From Neisseria chenwenguii (GTDB lineage: Bacteria > Pseudomonadota > Gammaproteobacteria > Burkholderiales > Neisseriaceae), in contig NZ_CP022278.1 of the NCBI RefSeq assembly GCF_002216145.1, positions 496,001 through 560,000 of the forward strand: 64,000 nucleotides of DNA, in the 5' to 3' direction. Shown in pieces: positions 19,001 to 28,454 of this stretch; position 1 is the first letter of the stretch; the number at the start of each line of letters is the position of its first letter. The position numbers and the translations under genes were made by a program. Below the pieces are notes generated by a model that had not been told where the DNA came from, made no database searches, and saw nothing but the letters and a program-made list of their open reading frames with translations.

Positions 19001-19016
19001 AAAGTACGGGCCGCCT

Positions 19017-19051
19017 AAAACGGGTTGCTTGATTTGAGCAGCCCGTTTTTC
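19017..19051 (+). terminator. intrinsic terminator after potI
   Basis: Stem ACGGGTTGCT/AGCAGCCCGT with a seven-base loop followed by TTTTTCTTTT, nested inside a wider DUS pair (18991-19064). A strong terminator for the pot operon. Confidence 0.85.
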
Positions 19052-19133
19052 TTTTCAGACGGCCTTCAACCGGTTATTACGAATTTTTCAAAACGCCAAC
19101 TTTTCATTCCCATATCATTCCTGCAACAAACCT

Positions 19134-19177
19134 AAGGCCGTCTGAAATCCCAATCCATCAGGTTTTCAGACGGCCTC
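19134..19177 (-). terminator. inverted DUS pair after glutathione S-transferase gene
   Basis: AAGGCCGTCTGAAA and TTTTCAGACGGCCT arms 26 bases past the stop. Confidence 0.55.
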
Positions 19178-19202
19178 TACAATCGGTACAACCAACCAAC
19201 GC

Positions 19203-19817
19203 CTACGCCAGCCCCTGTTGTTTCAGCACTTTCTGCACGCCCGCATCGGCATCCATTCTTTGAGAAAGCGCCGCCAGATTTTTCAGCGCCGACACATCAA
19301 TTTTCAGCATCACTGCCCAGCGCAAAAACAGATAAAAATACACGTCGGCAACGGTTTTCTCACCGGCCAGATAGTCCTGATTTTCCAAAGCGCGGTCGGC
19401 AACGCCGAGCTGCTCCAAGACACGCAAGGTCGCACGGGCGCGGATTTGCGCGGCTTCGCCCTCGCCTTCGATAAAACGGTTCGGTGCGAACACCGAGCGC
19501 AGTGTGGCATGTACGTCGCTGTTGGCAAACGCCAGCCATTGCCGCGCTTTCGCCCGAGCTTTCGTATCGCCCCTACCAAACAGTCCCGCTTCGGGATAAA
19601 GCGTATCGAGGTAGTCCAAAATCGCCATGTTTTGCGTCAGCACCCAGTCGCCGTCCTGCAAAACAGGCACCGAGCCGACGGGATTCAGCGCCAGAAATTC
19701 CGGCTCTTTCAGACGGTCTCGCTCCACCGCCACCGCTTCAAATTCCGCACCCGTCCATTCCAGCGCCACCTGCGATACAAAGGCACACGCACCGGGAAAA
19801 TAATAAAATTTCAACAT
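19203..19817 (-). CDS. glutathione S-transferase family protein
   Basis: 204 residues. ATG at 19817 follows GGCAAGGAGTTGGAA at ideal spacing; a TTG two codons upstream is rejected. N-terminal thioredoxin-like domain (LKFYYFPGACAFVSQVALEW; the PVGSVPVL cis-Pro and QNMAILDYL glutathione-binding segments) and an all-helical C-terminal domain from about residue 85. Likely a beta- or theta-type soluble GST using glutathione for detoxification; substrate unknown. Confidence 0.9.
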   Translation of the reverse strand: MLKFYYFPGACAFVSQVALEWTGAEFEAVAVERDRLKEPEFLALNPVGSVPVLQDGDWVLTQNMAILDYLDTLYPEAGLFGRGDTKARAKARQWLAFANSDVHATLRSVFAPNRFIEGEGEAAQIRARATLRVLEQLGVADRALENQDYLAGEKTVADVYFYLFLRWAVMLKIDVSALKNLAALSQRMDADAGVQKVLKQQGLA

Positions 19818-19863
19818 TTCCAACTCCTTGCCGTTTAAAAACCAAACGCCCGAATATCCGCCT

Positions 19864-19912
19864 CAGGCCGTCTGAAAACCCAAACTGCCTGCCTGCGGAT
19901 ATTCAGACGGCC
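19864..19912 (-). terminator. inverted DUS pair after small membrane protein gene
   Basis: CAGGCCGTCTGAAAA and TTCAGACGGCCT arms ending exactly at the stop codon of the upstream small gene. Confidence 0.5.
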
Positions 19913-20113
19913 TCAATCATCAGGATGCAGCCGCGCCGCCTCCCTCTCGCGCGCAGCGGTTTCTTTGTCTTTCAGCTTCGCGCCTAATCCGAGCCGTTTT
20001 TCATATTCCGACTGCGGCGTGCCGTCTTCCTGCATTCCGAAAGCGCCGGCGTTGACCCAAAGCGAAAGCAGCGCCACGACGGCGGCGAGAAATCCTACGA
20101 TGTACCAAAACAT
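19913..20113 (-). CDS. small single-span membrane protein
   Basis: 66 residues from MFWYIVGFLAAVVALLSLWV at 20113, preceded by GAAAGAAGAAAAA. One N-terminal membrane span (residues 2-22) followed by a charged, helical cytoplasmic or periplasmic tail rich in Glu, Lys and Arg. A longer upstream extension falls in a repeat and is not protein-like. Family not recognised. Confidence 0.7.
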   Translation of the reverse strand: MFWYIVGFLAAVVALLSLWVNAGAFGMQEDGTPQSEYEKRLGLGAKLKDKETAAREREAARLHPDD

Positions 20114-20141
20114 TTTTTCTTCTTTCAGCGGTTTGCAACTG

Positions 20142-20247
20142 TATAGTTGATTAAAACAAGAATGAGACAAGGCGGCAACGCCCGCAGTGTACGAATAGTA
20201 CATAAGGGCGTCGGCAACGCCGTATCATTACGATTTTAATCAACTAT
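20142..20247. repeat. Correia-like element with TATAGTTGATTAAAA termini
   Basis: Terminal inverted repeats ATAGTTGATTAAAA and TTTTAATCAACTAT enclose about 78 bases with the typical interior (CAAGGCGGCAACGCC, GTACGAATAGTAC, GGGCGTCGGCAACGCCG). This matches the size and plan of neisserial Correia repeat-enclosed elements, although the ends differ from the usual TATAGTGGATTAAA. It sits about 30 bases upstream of the small membrane gene and could carry promoter or RNase III signals. Confidence 0.8.
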
Positions 20248-20330
20248 GAATGGAAAAGAATGTAACACAAGATCCGCAGCCGATAAATTGCGCTTACAAA
20301 ATATAGAAGAAGCGTGTTAAAAAAGGAAAA

Positions 20331-20384
20331 AAGGCCGTCTGAAACCCGGTTGCTTGCGCCAAGCGGGTTTCAGACGGCCTTTTT
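20331..20384 (-). terminator. extended DUS terminator after Cys-rich small gene
   Basis: AAAGGCCGTCTGAAACCCG and CGGGTTTCAGACGGCCTTT arms (with a further TGCTTG/CAAGC stem) just past the small gene's TAA. Very stable hairpin. Confidence 0.75.
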
Positions 20385-20395
20385 GCAGGGTTTGT

Positions 20396-20538
20396 TTAAC
20401 CGCCGCATGCGCCGCAGCAGCTACCTTCGCCGTACCCGCCGCGTTTTTCATCGTTGTTGATTACCGGCAGCTTGAGCGCTTCGCATTTTTCTGCTGCTTC
20501 AGCAGGTCGTTGACTTTGATTTTGTCGGTTTCGCTCAT
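20396..20538 (-). pseudogene. small Cys-rich protein gene, probable frameshift
   Basis: ATG at 20538 has a strong ribosome binding site (GAAAGGATGATT). The frame reads MSETDKIKVNDLLKQQ then stops at 20463-20461 after 25 residues. If the AAAAA run near 20486 is read with one extra A, the protein continues CEALKLPVINNDEKRGG and ends GEGSCCGACGG at 20396, about 47 residues. The Cys-rich tail and the site next to feoAB suggest a metal-related role, which is inference. The shift may be a base-calling error. Confidence 0.55.
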
Positions 20539-20870
20539 AATCATCCTTTCGTTAAACGGTTTGAAAACGCCGATACGATAGCAGCAAACAACCTGCGTGC
20601 AAACCGGCCTGTTCATCCGCCAACCGTTTTCCGGCCTTTATCGGCAACATGCCGTATGAGAATACCGGCGGTTTTGCGCAAGCTCAAACATCACTTAATT
20701 TTCTATTGTTAAAGTCATAAGATTTAACCCGCAGATTAGCCTGCTCAGACTTGCGGATAAACCTCAAAAGTTTTATTATCTTTATAAACAAGAACTAAAA
20801 TCAATTTTCCAAACGTCTTGTCTCCCTCTTTTCCCATTCCGTTTTTCCGAAACAAAACAAAGAGGTTGCC
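20539..20870 (+). promoter_or_regulatory. region upstream of feoAB
   Basis: 332 bases without a gene, turning AT-rich from 20690 (TTTTATTATCTTTATAAACAAG at 20771-20792 is promoter-like and may hold a Fur site). It also contains the divergent start of the small Cys-rich gene. No exact Fur box could be assigned by eye. Confidence 0.35.
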
Positions 20871-21140
20871 ATGTCCGTCACTCCTCTCTCTCGTCTGCGC
20901 AAAGGCGCAACCGCCCAAATCGCATCCATCGCCCCCAATCCCGTTTTCGGTGAAATCGACCCGCTGGTGACGCGCCGGCTGGCCGACTTGGGCTTTTCAG
21001 ACGGCATGCCGCTGACCGTCATTGCAGTCGGCGTGCTCGGCAAAGGCCCGTTTGCCGTCCGTTTGGGCAATCATTCCCAATTTTCGCTGCGCTCCGCCGA
21101 AGCGGAGAAGGTTCTCTGCCATGTAACCGAACCTGCCTGA
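20871..21140 (+). CDS. feoA: ferrous iron transport protein A
   Basis: 89 residues, SH3-like FeoA domain (RRLADLGFSDGMPLTVI then GPFAVRLGNHSQFSLRSAEAEKV). Supports FeoB-driven Fe2+ uptake. The start follows CAAAGAGGTTGCC. An in-frame DUS encodes FSDGM. feoB follows after 58 bases. Confidence 0.93.
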   Translation: MSVTPLSRLRKGATAQIASIAPNPVFGEIDPLVTRRLADLGFSDGMPLTVIAVGVLGKGPFAVRLGNHSQFSLRSAEAEKVLCHVTEPA

Positions 21141-21198
21141 GTCATTTTCAGACGGCATCGGTCCCAAGCAGCCAAGAACAAGAATAGGAGATCAAACC

Positions 21199-23055
21199 AT
21201 GAGTTTCAGCTATTTCGCACTCGTCGGCGCACCTAACTGCGGCAAGACGGTATTGTTCAACGGCCTGACGGGAATGAACGCTAAAGTTGCCAACTATCCC
21301 GGTGTCACGGTCGACCGTCTTGAGGGCGAATTTACCGAGAATAAAAATGTCCGCATCATCGACCTGCCGGGCACATACAGCCTGCGCACCACCAGTTTGG
21401 ACGAAAAAGTCACCCGTGACATGGTGTTGGGCGAATTCGGCGCACCGCCCGACGCCATCATCGCCGTAGCCGACGCGACCAACCTGCGCATGACCCTGCG
21501 TATGATTTTAGAGCTGAAAACATTGGGACTGCCGATGGTGGTTTCGCTCAATCTGAGCGACATAGCGCGTGCGCGCGGCCTTCAGATTGATGCCGACAAA
21601 TTAAGCGAGCTGCTGGGCGTACCCGTATTGGAAACCGTAGCCGTCAGCCGCGAAGGCATCCGCCTTCTCAAAGAGGCCGCGGCCAAACTGCCGCTGCATT
21701 CGCAAGCGATGGACAAAGAAGCCGCCGCCGAAGCATTGGAGAAGCTCGACAGCGCCGTACTTTACGGGCAGGTCGAAGACATTTTGCAGCAGGTCGTGAA
21801 AACGCGGATGACGCTGCCGCAATGGCACAAAAATTTAGACAAGTTGGTTTTGCATCCCGTTTGGGGCATGGTGATTCTGCTGGCCATTCTGTTTATGGTG
21901 TTCCAAGCGGTCTACACTTGGGCGGAACCGGTGATGGATTGGATTGAAGGGCTGTTCGGCTCGCTGGGCGAGTGGGTAACCACGGTCATGCCGGAGGGTA
22001 TTTTGCAGGATTTGGTAGTCAACGGCGTGATTGCCGGTATGGGCAGCGTTTTGGTTTTCCTGCCGCAGATTACCATTCTGTTTGCCTTTATCCTGCTTTT
22101 GGAAGACTCGGGCTACCTACCGCGCGCGGCTTTCCTGCTGGATAACACGCTGGCGAAAACCGGCCTTTCCGGCCGAGCGTTTATCCCGCTGCTCTCCAGC
22201 TTTGCCTGCGCCGTTCCCGCCGTAATGTCGGCGCGTACCATCCAAGACCCGCGCGAGCGGCTGGTAACGATCGCCATTGCCCCCGTTTTGACCTGCTCTG
22301 CACGGCTGCCCGTTTACGCGCTGATTATCGCCGCCGTCATTCCCGAAACCCGCGTCGCCGGCTTCAGCCTGCAAGGTCTGACGCTGTTCGGCCTGTATGT
22401 CGCAGGAATCGCCTCCGCAGGCTTGGCGGCCTACGCAATGAAACGCATCGCCCGCCGCAACGGCCAAGCGCAGCAGTTTCCGCTTCTGATGGAGCTGCCG
22501 ACTTTCCGCATGCCCAATTTCAAACACATTCTGACCAGCCTTTGGGACAGGGTGAAAGCGTTTCTGAAACGCGCGGGTACGATTATCTTCTCCTTAAGTG
22601 TGGTGCTGTGGGCGCTGACCAGCTTCCCCGCCATGCCGGAGGGCGCAAGCGGCGCGGCGATTGACTACAGCTTCGCCGGCAAAATCGGCCACTTCATTCA
22701 GCCGCTCTTTGCACCGCTGGGCTTCACTTGGGAAATGTGCATCGCCATGATTCCCGGCATCGCCGCCCGCGAAGTCGTCGTCGCCGCGCTGGGCACGGTA
22801 TACGCCGTCGGAGCCGGCTCGGAAGACGCCGTACAAAACGCGCTGATTCCGATTGTGCACAACAAATGGGGGCTGCCCACCGCTTTCGCCTTCTTGGCAT
22901 GGTACATCTACGCACCGATGTGCATGGCGACGCTGGCGGTCATCAAACGGGAAACCAATTCAACCAAACATACGCTGATGATTACAGGCTATCTGTTTGT
23001 TTTGGCTTACTTCTTTGCCTTTGTAGTTTATCAGATTACTTCGAGGATCGTGTAA
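21199..23055 (+). CDS. feoB: ferrous iron transporter B
   Basis: 618 residues. Fe2+ permease of the inner membrane with a cytoplasmic G domain. G1 GAPNCGKT (residues 10-17), switch NYPGVTVDR, G3 DLPGTYSL and G4 NLSD are clear. Two Gate domains follow, with PLLSSFACAVPAVMSARTI and the second core MIPGIAAREVVVAAL. Shorter than E. coli FeoB (773) because it lacks the long C-terminal extension. Start follows AATAGGAGATCAAACC. Its TAA overlaps the ATG of the next small gene by one base. Confidence 0.96.
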   Translation: MSFSYFALVGAPNCGKTVLFNGLTGMNAKVANYPGVTVDRLEGEFTENKNVRIIDLPGTYSLRTTSLDEKVTRDMVLGEFGAPPDAIIAVADATNLRMTLRMILELKTLGLPMVVSLNLSDIARARGLQIDADKLSELLGVPVLETVAVSREGIRLLKEAAAKLPLHSQAMDKEAAAEALEKLDSAVLYGQVEDILQQVVKTRMTLPQWHKNLDKLVLHPVWGMVILLAILFMVFQAVYTWAEPVMDWIEGLFGSLGEWVTTVMPEGILQDLVVNGVIAGMGSVLVFLPQITILFAFILLLEDSGYLPRAAFLLDNTLAKTGLSGRAFIPLLSSFACAVPAVMSARTIQDPRERLVTIAIAPVLTCSARLPVYALIIAAVIPETRVAGFSLQGLTLFGLYVAGIASAGLAAYAMKRIARRNGQAQQFPLLMELPTFRMPNFKHILTSLWDRVKAFLKRAGTIIFSLSVVLWALTSFPAMPEGASGAAIDYSFAGKIGHFIQPLFAPLGFTWEMCIAMIPGIAAREVVVAALGTVYAVGAGSEDAVQNALIPIVHNKWGLPTAFAFLAWYIYAPMCMATLAVIKRETNSTKHTLMITGYLFVLAYFFAFVVYQITSRIV

Positions 23056-23201
23056 TGGAACAATATATTATCGTCGGCCTGATTGTCGCAGGCTGCGCCG
23101 CCTATATTTTGAGAAAATTTATTTTCAAACCGAAAAACAGCAGCATCTGCAACGGCTGCGACCGCTGCGGCGGGCGCAAACCGAAAAGCGGCTGTCATTA
23201 G
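23055..23201 (+). CDS. FeoB-associated Cys-rich membrane protein
   Basis: 48 residues: one membrane span (YIIVGLIVAGCAAYILRKFIF) and a short tail with CNGCDRCGG and a final SGCH. It is translationally coupled to feoB (TAATG overlap). This matches the small Cys-rich proteins often encoded after feoB in place of FeoC. Role inferred from position: assisting or sensing Fe2+ at the transporter. Confidence 0.85.
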   Translation: MEQYIIVGLIVAGCAAYILRKFIFKPKNSSICNGCDRCGGRKPKSGCH

Positions 23202-23220
23202 GGACTACAACCGTTTTGTC

Positions 23221-23265
23221 AATAAAACAGGCCGTCTGAAAATTTTTCAGACGGCCTGTTTTATT
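23221..23265. terminator. long palindromic DUS terminator between feoB operon and hldD
   Basis: AATAAAACAGGCCGTCTG and CAGACGGCCTGTTTTATT are the outer parts of a near-perfect 22-base-arm palindrome, positioned between convergent operons so it can act both ways. Confidence 0.85.
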
Positions 23266-23275
23266 GACATCAAAC

Positions 23276-24280
23276 TCACGCCAAGTTTTTCAGCATCCAA
23301 TCCACATAGCGCGTAACACCCTGTTTCACATCAAGAAACTCTTCCTGATAGCCTGCTTCGCGCAGCTTGCTGATGTCGGCTTGGGTAAAGCTCTGGTATT
23401 TGCCTTTGAGCGCGTCGGGGAACGGGATGTAGCGGATCAGCTCTTCTTTGACCAACTCTTCCAAACTCATTTCCGGCTTGCCCTCGGCGGCGCGGCAGGC
23501 GTTGACGGTGGCGGCGGCGAGATCGTTAAACTGTTGGCTGCGGCCGGTACCGAGGTTGAAAATGCCTGAAAGCTGCGGGTTGTCGAAGAAGTAGAGGTTG
23601 ACTTTAGCGACGTCTTCGACACTGACGAAATCGCGCGTCTGCTCGCCGTTGCCGTAGCCGTCATTGGCGCCGAAAAGGTTGACGTAGCCCTGTTCGCGGT
23701 ATTGGTTGAAATGGTGGAACGCGACGGATGCCATGCGGCCTTTGTGCTGCTCCATTTGACCGTACACGTTGAAATAGCGGAAGCCCACGGCCTGAGCGGT
23801 CAAGCCTTCTTTCATGCGGCGGCGCAGCACTTGGTCGAACAGGAATTTGGAATAGCCGTAAACATTGAGCGGTTTTTCCAATTCGCGCTCTTCGCGGAAC
23901 ACTTCGCCCTTGCCGTACACCGCCGCGCTTGAGGCATAGAGGAACGGAATGCGCTCGTCTTGGCACCAGTCAAACAAATCCAGCGTGTACTGGTAGTTGT
24001 TGTCCATCATATAGAGGCCGTTGTGTTCCATCGTATCGGAACACGCGCCCTCGTGGAACACTGCTTCAATGTCGGCATACGGCAGGCGGTGGGTGCGCAC
24101 CAGCTCGATAAATTCTTTTTTATCAAGGTAATGTGCGATTTCGCACTCGGCCAGATTCTTAAATTTTTCCCCGCGCGTGAGGCTGTCCACCGCGAGAATG
24201 TCGTTAATCCCGCGTCCGTTCAGCGCCTTGACGATGTTGCTGCCGATAAAGCCAGCGGCACCGGTTACGATGATGGTCAT
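23276..24280 (-). CDS. hldD: ADP-L-glycero-D-manno-heptose 6-epimerase
   Basis: 334 residues. Last step of ADP-heptose synthesis for the lipooligosaccharide inner core. NAD(P)-binding [15 protein letters not shown] at the N-terminus, catalytic YGYSK motif near residue 140, and HldD-specific segments ([31 protein letters not shown]). Start follows CAGGAAAGGAAAAACAGT. The pathway partner hldA is about 0.9 kb upstream with a toxin-antitoxin unit between. Confidence 0.96.
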   Translation of the reverse strand: MTIIVTGAAGFIGSNIVKALNGRGINDILAVDSLTRGEKFKNLAECEIAHYLDKKEFIELVRTHRLPYADIEAVFHEGACSDTMEHNGLYMMDNNYQYTLDLFDWCQDERIPFLYASSAAVYGKGEVFREERELEKPLNVYGYSKFLFDQVLRRRMKEGLTAQAVGFRYFNVYGQMEQHKGRMASVAFHHFNQYREQGYVNLFGANDGYGNGEQTRDFVSVEDVAKVNLYFFDNPQLSGIFNLGTGRSQQFNDLAAATVNACRAAEGKPEMSLEELVKEELIRYIPFPDALKGKYQSFTQADISKLREAGYQEEFLDVKQGVTRYVDWMLKNLA

Positions 24281-24330
24281 ACTGTTTTTCCTTTCCTGAT
24301 GCCGTCTGAAAAACGGCTGAATGTGGGGTT

Positions 24331-24916
24331 TCAGACGGCCTTTGGTTGTTCAACAAATTCTGCCGCCCATTCGGGAATGTTCCCGCTTTGCGGGAAGATA
24401 AGGCCGTCTGAAACATAGACAGTCAATTTTGGCTTATTTCCTGAATTATCATACAGATAAACTTCGTCTGCCAATTTTACCACTTCTGCCAAATTGGCAC
24501 GGCTCTCCGCAAAGCGTTTACGGACAACGGCCTCATCTATCGGATGACCGCCGTTGCGGATGCGGCTGCGGACGCGTTCGATATACAAATCGACGGCAGT
24601 CAGACCGATATAGTTTAAAACGACATGAAACCCTGCCTCTTTCACCTGCCGCATCCGTCTTAAAGACCGATACGCCCGACAGCATCGATTCCATTGAAAA
24701 CGAAATCCCACCCGCTACTGCCTGCCGGAACAGCGCCACCGCCCTACGGCCGGCCTCGACATTAGCCGTCCGCGGATTATCGGGATTAAGCTCTACAGAA
24801 ATGTGATCCGAATCAATAACAACGGACATCGCATCATGGTTCAACCCGCGCAACGTGGTTTTTCCTGCGCCGTTTGTACCGCAGTAAAAAATGGCTTTAG
24901 CGTTTTTTATCAGCAT
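24331..24916 (-). pseudogene. zeta-type toxin (P-loop kinase), frameshifted
   Basis: First frame: MLIKNAKAIFYCGTNGAGKTTLRG (Walker A GTNGAGKTT), VVIDSDHIS, and GGISFSMESMLSG. Second frame: MRQVKEAGFHVVLNYIGL, NGGHPIDEAVVRKRF, VYLYDNSGN. Together they form one zeta-toxin-family protein of about 195 residues. The switch needs removal of one G from the GG opposite 24655-24656 (AAGACGGATG). Zeta toxins phosphorylate UDP-N-acetyl sugars; that activity is assumed from the family. The start overlaps the upstream antitoxin gene by 20 bases. The stop is in a DUS (ending QPKAV). Confidence 0.8.
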
Positions 24917-25082
24917 AAACAATCACTTCCGCATACCCATCGGGATAATGGCGGACAATGTTGCCCTGCTCGTCAGCAAACGCCAGTATTTCGTATTTGC
25001 TTTTTTCGGCAATCCAAGCCGCAAAAGCTGCTTCCAGCTCCACCTGTTTGCAGCGGATTTTTTCCAAATCGGGTTGTAGCAT
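24897..25082 (-). CDS. putative antitoxin of zeta-type toxin
   Basis: 61 residues from MLQPDLEKIRCKQVELEAAF at 25082, preceded by GGACGGAAAGGAAATCCC. A short helical protein (LEAAFAAWIAEKSKYE) ending in a beta-rich half (YEILAFADEQGNIVRHYPDG). It overlaps the toxin start, the usual order for antitoxin then toxin. No DNA-binding motif is evident. The function is inferred from the operon. Confidence 0.65.
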   Translation of the reverse strand: MLQPDLEKIRCKQVELEAAFAAWIAEKSKYEILAFADEQGNIVRHYPDGYAEVIVYADKKR

Positions 25083-25183
25083 GGGATTTCCTTTCCGTCC
25101 GTACTGCTTTGGCGCAGTTTGTCCGCAGAGCAAAATCAAAACATTTTTCAGACGGCATACGCGATTCGGGCCGTCTGAAAAAA

Positions 25184-26146
25184 CTACTCTTCCGCCAACG
25201 CTCGCACCAATTCTTCAAACGTGCAAACCGCCGTACCCAGTTTTGCCACCACAACTCCTGCGGCGGTGTTGGCGAGATGCATGGCCTGCGGCATAGTGAA
25301 GCCTGAGGCCATGCTCAAGCCCATGCCGGCGATGACGGTGTCGCCGGCGCCGGAAACGTCATAGACTTCCTGTGCGCGGGTGGGTTGGTAAACGGGTTCA
25401 CCGTCGTCAAACAGGGTCATGCCCTCTTCGCTTCGGGTTAGTAAAATGGCGTTCAGCGCAAGGTGGCGGCGCAGGGATTGGGCTTTTTCGGTCAGCATTT
25501 CTTCGCTGTTCCAACTGCCGATAACTTCTTTCAACTCGGCGCGGTTGGGCGTAATCAGCGTCGCGCCGGCGTATTTTTCGTAGTCGCTGCCTTTGGGATC
25601 GATCAAAACGGCTTTGCCCGCGGCTTTCGCCCAATCAATCATGTCGGCGATATGGGTCAGCCCGCCTTTGCCGTAGTCGGAAAAAATCACGGCATCGTAT
25701 TGCGGCAGAATATCGCGGTATGTTGATCTGACCTGTTCCAAGACTTCATGGTTCGGCGTTTCTTCAAAATCGAGGCGGATCAGCTGCTGGTTGCGGACGA
25801 CGACGCGCAGTTTGACGGTGGTGGCGATTTTTTCGTCACATATCAGGTAGGATTCCACGCCGTCCTGTTCCATCAGTTTGTCGAGCGCGCCGGCGGCTTC
25901 GTCTTTGCCCGTTACCGACAGCAGGCCGGCTTTTCCGCCCAGCGAGGCAATGTTGCGCGCGACGTTGGCCGCACCGCCCGCGCGTTGGTCGGTTTTGGCG
26001 ATTTTGGCCACGGGAACAGGCGCTTCGGGAGAAATACGCGAAACGTCGCCAAACCAGTAGCGGTCGAGCATTACGTCGCCCACGACCAAAACGCGGGCGG
26101 CGGAAAAACGGGTTTGAAGTTGTTCGGAAGTCAGGTTGGCAAACAT
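25184..26146 (-). CDS. hldA: D-glycero-beta-D-manno-heptose-7-phosphate kinase
   Basis: 320 residues from MFANLTSEQLQTRF at 26146. PfkB-type kinase making heptose-1,7-bisphosphate. Motifs: VVGDVMLDRYWFGDV, RAGGAANVARNIASLG, and the C-terminal anion hole YDVSGAGDTVIAGMG. It lacks the cytidylyltransferase domain of E. coli HldE, so the adenylyltransferase step must be a separate gene (hldC-like). pyrF lies 45 bases upstream in the same direction. Confidence 0.93.
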   Translation of the reverse strand: MFANLTSEQLQTRFSAARVLVVGDVMLDRYWFGDVSRISPEAPVPVAKIAKTDQRAGGAANVARNIASLGGKAGLLSVTGKDEAAGALDKLMEQDGVESYLICDEKIATTVKLRVVVRNQQLIRLDFEETPNHEVLEQVRSTYRDILPQYDAVIFSDYGKGGLTHIADMIDWAKAAGKAVLIDPKGSDYEKYAGATLITPNRAELKEVIGSWNSEEMLTEKAQSLRRHLALNAILLTRSEEGMTLFDDGEPVYQPTRAQEVYDVSGAGDTVIAGMGLSMASGFTMPQAMHLANTAAGVVVAKLGTAVCTFEELVRALAEE

Positions 26147-26191
26147 AAAATTTTCCGTAAAAAGGTTTTCAAACGGCATGATCTTTCAAAA

Positions 26192-26923
26192 TCAGGCGTT
26201 CGCCGCCGCATTCACATCGCGCAACACCGCCGCAGGATCGGCGGCCTGCGTAATCGGGCGTCCCATCACCAGATAGGTCGAACCTGCCGCCAGCGCTTCG
26301 GCAGGCGTCATGATGCGGCGCTGGTCGTCGCTGTTGCCGGCTTTGTCCAAACGGATGCCGGGCGTGACCAAAACAAAATCTTCCCCGAGCGCACGGCGCA
26401 GCGGCGCGGCTTCGAGCGCAGAACAGACCACGCCGTCCAGCCCCGAGCTTTGCGCCAGACCGGACAGCCGCAACACCTGCTCTTCAACCGGCGCGGCAAC
26501 GCCCGTTTCCGCCAGATCGGCCTGTTCCATACTGGTCAAAACCGTTACGCCGATCAGCAGCGGTCGTTTCGCATAATCCGCCACCGCTTCCGCCGCGGCT
26601 TCCATCATCCGCCGCCCGCCCGATGCATGCATATCGACCATCCAAACGCCCATTTCCGCCGCCGCCTTGCAGGCCTGCGCGACGGTATGCGGAATGTCGT
26701 GGTATTTCAAATCGAGAAACAGATCAAACCCCTGATTAATCAGATTATCCGCCAAACGCCGCCCGGTCGCGGTAAACAGCTCTTTGCCGATTTTCAGACG
26801 GCACAAATCGGGACTTAAACGGCGCACGAAATCGAGCGTGCTTTTTTCGTCGGCAAAATCCAGCGCCACAATCACAGGCGTGCGCGCAGAGGCCGTCTGA
26901 AAATCGGTGATTAAAGGGTTCAT
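26192..26923 (-). CDS. pyrF: orotidine 5'-phosphate decarboxylase
   Basis: 243 residues. Final step of UMP synthesis. The catalytic [11 protein letters not shown] (Asp-Lys-x-x-Asp) is near residue 70, VALDFAD at the N-terminus, and the phosphate-binding VTPGIR and YLVMGRPIT near the end. An in-frame DUS encodes DFQTAS at residues 7-12, before the core. Start follows ACGGAAACTGCG. Confidence 0.96.
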   Translation of the reverse strand: MNPLITDFQTASARTPVIVALDFADEKSTLDFVRRLSPDLCRLKIGKELFTATGRRLADNLINQGFDLFLDLKYHDIPHTVAQACKAAAEMGVWMVDMHASGGRRMMEAAAEAVADYAKRPLLIGVTVLTSMEQADLAETGVAAPVEEQVLRLSGLAQSSGLDGVVCSALEAAPLRRALGEDFVLVTPGIRLDKAGNSDDQRRIMTPAEALAAGSTYLVMGRPITQAADPAAVLRDVNAAANA

Positions 26924-27293
26924 CGCAGTTTCCGTATCTACTTAACAATTTTCTTTATTCTAACAGCTTTCCCCGCCCAATAGACATCTTGCGCCGAATC
27001 GCGGGAAAACCGCGGCGTTGCGACGGATTGGGGTGTTCGTTTCCAAAAAAATCTTGGAAGGCCGTCTGAAAACCGCTGCGGGAAGCAGCCGCCGTTTCAA
27101 CACACCCCGCCTGTTTGCGCCCTGCTGTTTTTCAAAACAATTCTCTTCATACACAAACAGTTATTAAATCCGCCCATCCTTTCCCTTGCGATACCTGATA
27201 AATTTTATATACCATAGGCAATGGTAATAGTTTGCATTAAGAAAATATCCTTATTCAAAAACAGCCACCCGTTTGCAAGAAAGAGAGCGAAAC
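26924..27293 (+). promoter_or_regulatory. pyrF/lldD divergent intergenic region
   Basis: 370 bases without a convincing gene. It holds one DUS at 27060 and, near lldD, a candidate promoter TTGCGA (27186) with TATACC about 16 bases on. The lldD ribosome binding site is AAGAAAGAGAGCGAAAC. A 64-codon reverse frame (26960-27154) has no ribosome binding site and is not accepted. Confidence 0.35.
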
Positions 27294-28439
27294 ATGATTA
27301 TTTCATCAGCCAACGACTACCGCGAAGCCGCGCGCCGGCGCGTGCCGCCTTTTATGTTCCACTACGCCGACGGCGGTTCTTACAACGAGCAGACCCTGAA
27401 ACACAATGTCAGCGATTTGGGCGACATCGCCCTGCGCCAGCGGGTGTTGAAAGATATGTCCGAACTGGATACCTCAATCGAATTGTTCGGCGAGCGGCTG
27501 TCCATCCCCGCTATATTGGCGCCGGTCGGCGCATTGGGCATGTACGCGCGGCGCGGCGAGGTTCAAGCGGCTCAAGCTGCTGATAACAAAGGTATTCCTT
27601 TCACTTTATCCACCGTCTCGATTTGTCCGATTGAAGAAGTCACCCCCGCCATCAAACGCCCGATGTGGTTTCAGCTTTATGTGTTGAAAGACCGTGGCTT
27701 TATGAAACACGCGCTCGAACGCGCCAAAGCCGCCGGCTGTTCGACTTTGGTATTCACTGTCGATATGCCGACGCCCGGCGCGCGTTACCGCGATATGCAT
27801 TCCGGCATGAGCGGCCCCAACAAAGAAATCCGCCGCATTATCCAAGGCGCGCTGCACCCCGCTTGGGCGTGGGACGTCGGCATCATGGGCAAGCCGCACA
27901 CGCTGGGCAATGTGTCGGTTTACATGGGCAAACAGGTCGGTTTGGACGACTACATCGGCTGGCTCGGCGCCAACTTCGATCCGTCGATTTCGTGGAAAGA
28001 TTTGGAATGGATTCGTGAATTTTGGGAAGGCCCGATGATTATCAAAGGCATACTCGACCCCGAAGACGCCAAAGACGCCGTGCGTTTCGGTGCGGACGGC
28101 ATCGTCGTTTCCAACCACGGCGGCCGCCAGCTCGACGGCGTGTTGTCCAGCGCCAAAGCGCTGCCGCCGATTGCCGACGCGGTCAAAGGCGACATCAAAA
28201 TCCTCGCCGATTCCGGCGTGCGCAACGGCTTGGACATCGTGCGGATGCTGGCTTTGGGTGCCGACGCAACCATGCTCGGCCGCGCATTTGTCTATGCCCT
28301 ATCTGCCGCCGGCCGTGCCGGCGTAGAAAATATGCTGGACATTTTCAAAAAAGAAATGCAGGTTGCCATGACCTTGACCAGCAACAAATGCGTTGCCGAC
28401 ATCACGCGCGATGCTTTGGTGGATTTCGGGAAACTGTAA
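27294..28439 (+). CDS. lldD: L-lactate dehydrogenase (quinone)
   Basis: 381 residues. FMN enzyme of the inner membrane that oxidises L-lactate to pyruvate, an important host carbon source for Neisseria. ATG at 27294 follows AAGAAAGAGAGCG; an in-frame TTG seven codons upstream is rejected. The catalytic His275 lies in [10 protein letters not shown], as in E. coli LldD. FMN-binding PTFSTVS-like [21 protein letters not shown] and [12 protein letters not shown] are present. Confidence 0.96.
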   Translation: MIISSANDYREAARRRVPPFMFHYADGGSYNEQTLKHNVSDLGDIALRQRVLKDMSELDTSIELFGERLSIPAILAPVGALGMYARRGEVQAAQAADNKGIPFTLSTVSICPIEEVTPAIKRPMWFQLYVLKDRGFMKHALERAKAAGCSTLVFTVDMPTPGARYRDMHSGMSGPNKEIRRIIQGALHPAWAWDVGIMGKPHTLGNVSVYMGKQVGLDDYIGWLGANFDPSISWKDLEWIREFWEGPMIIKGILDPEDAKDAVRFGADGIVVSNHGGRQLDGVLSSAKALPPIADAVKGDIKILADSGVRNGLDIVRMLALGADATMLGRAFVYALSAAGRAGVENMLDIFKKEMQVAMTLTSNKCVADITRDALVDFGKL

Positions 28440-28454
28440 GTTGCAGTCAAAGGG

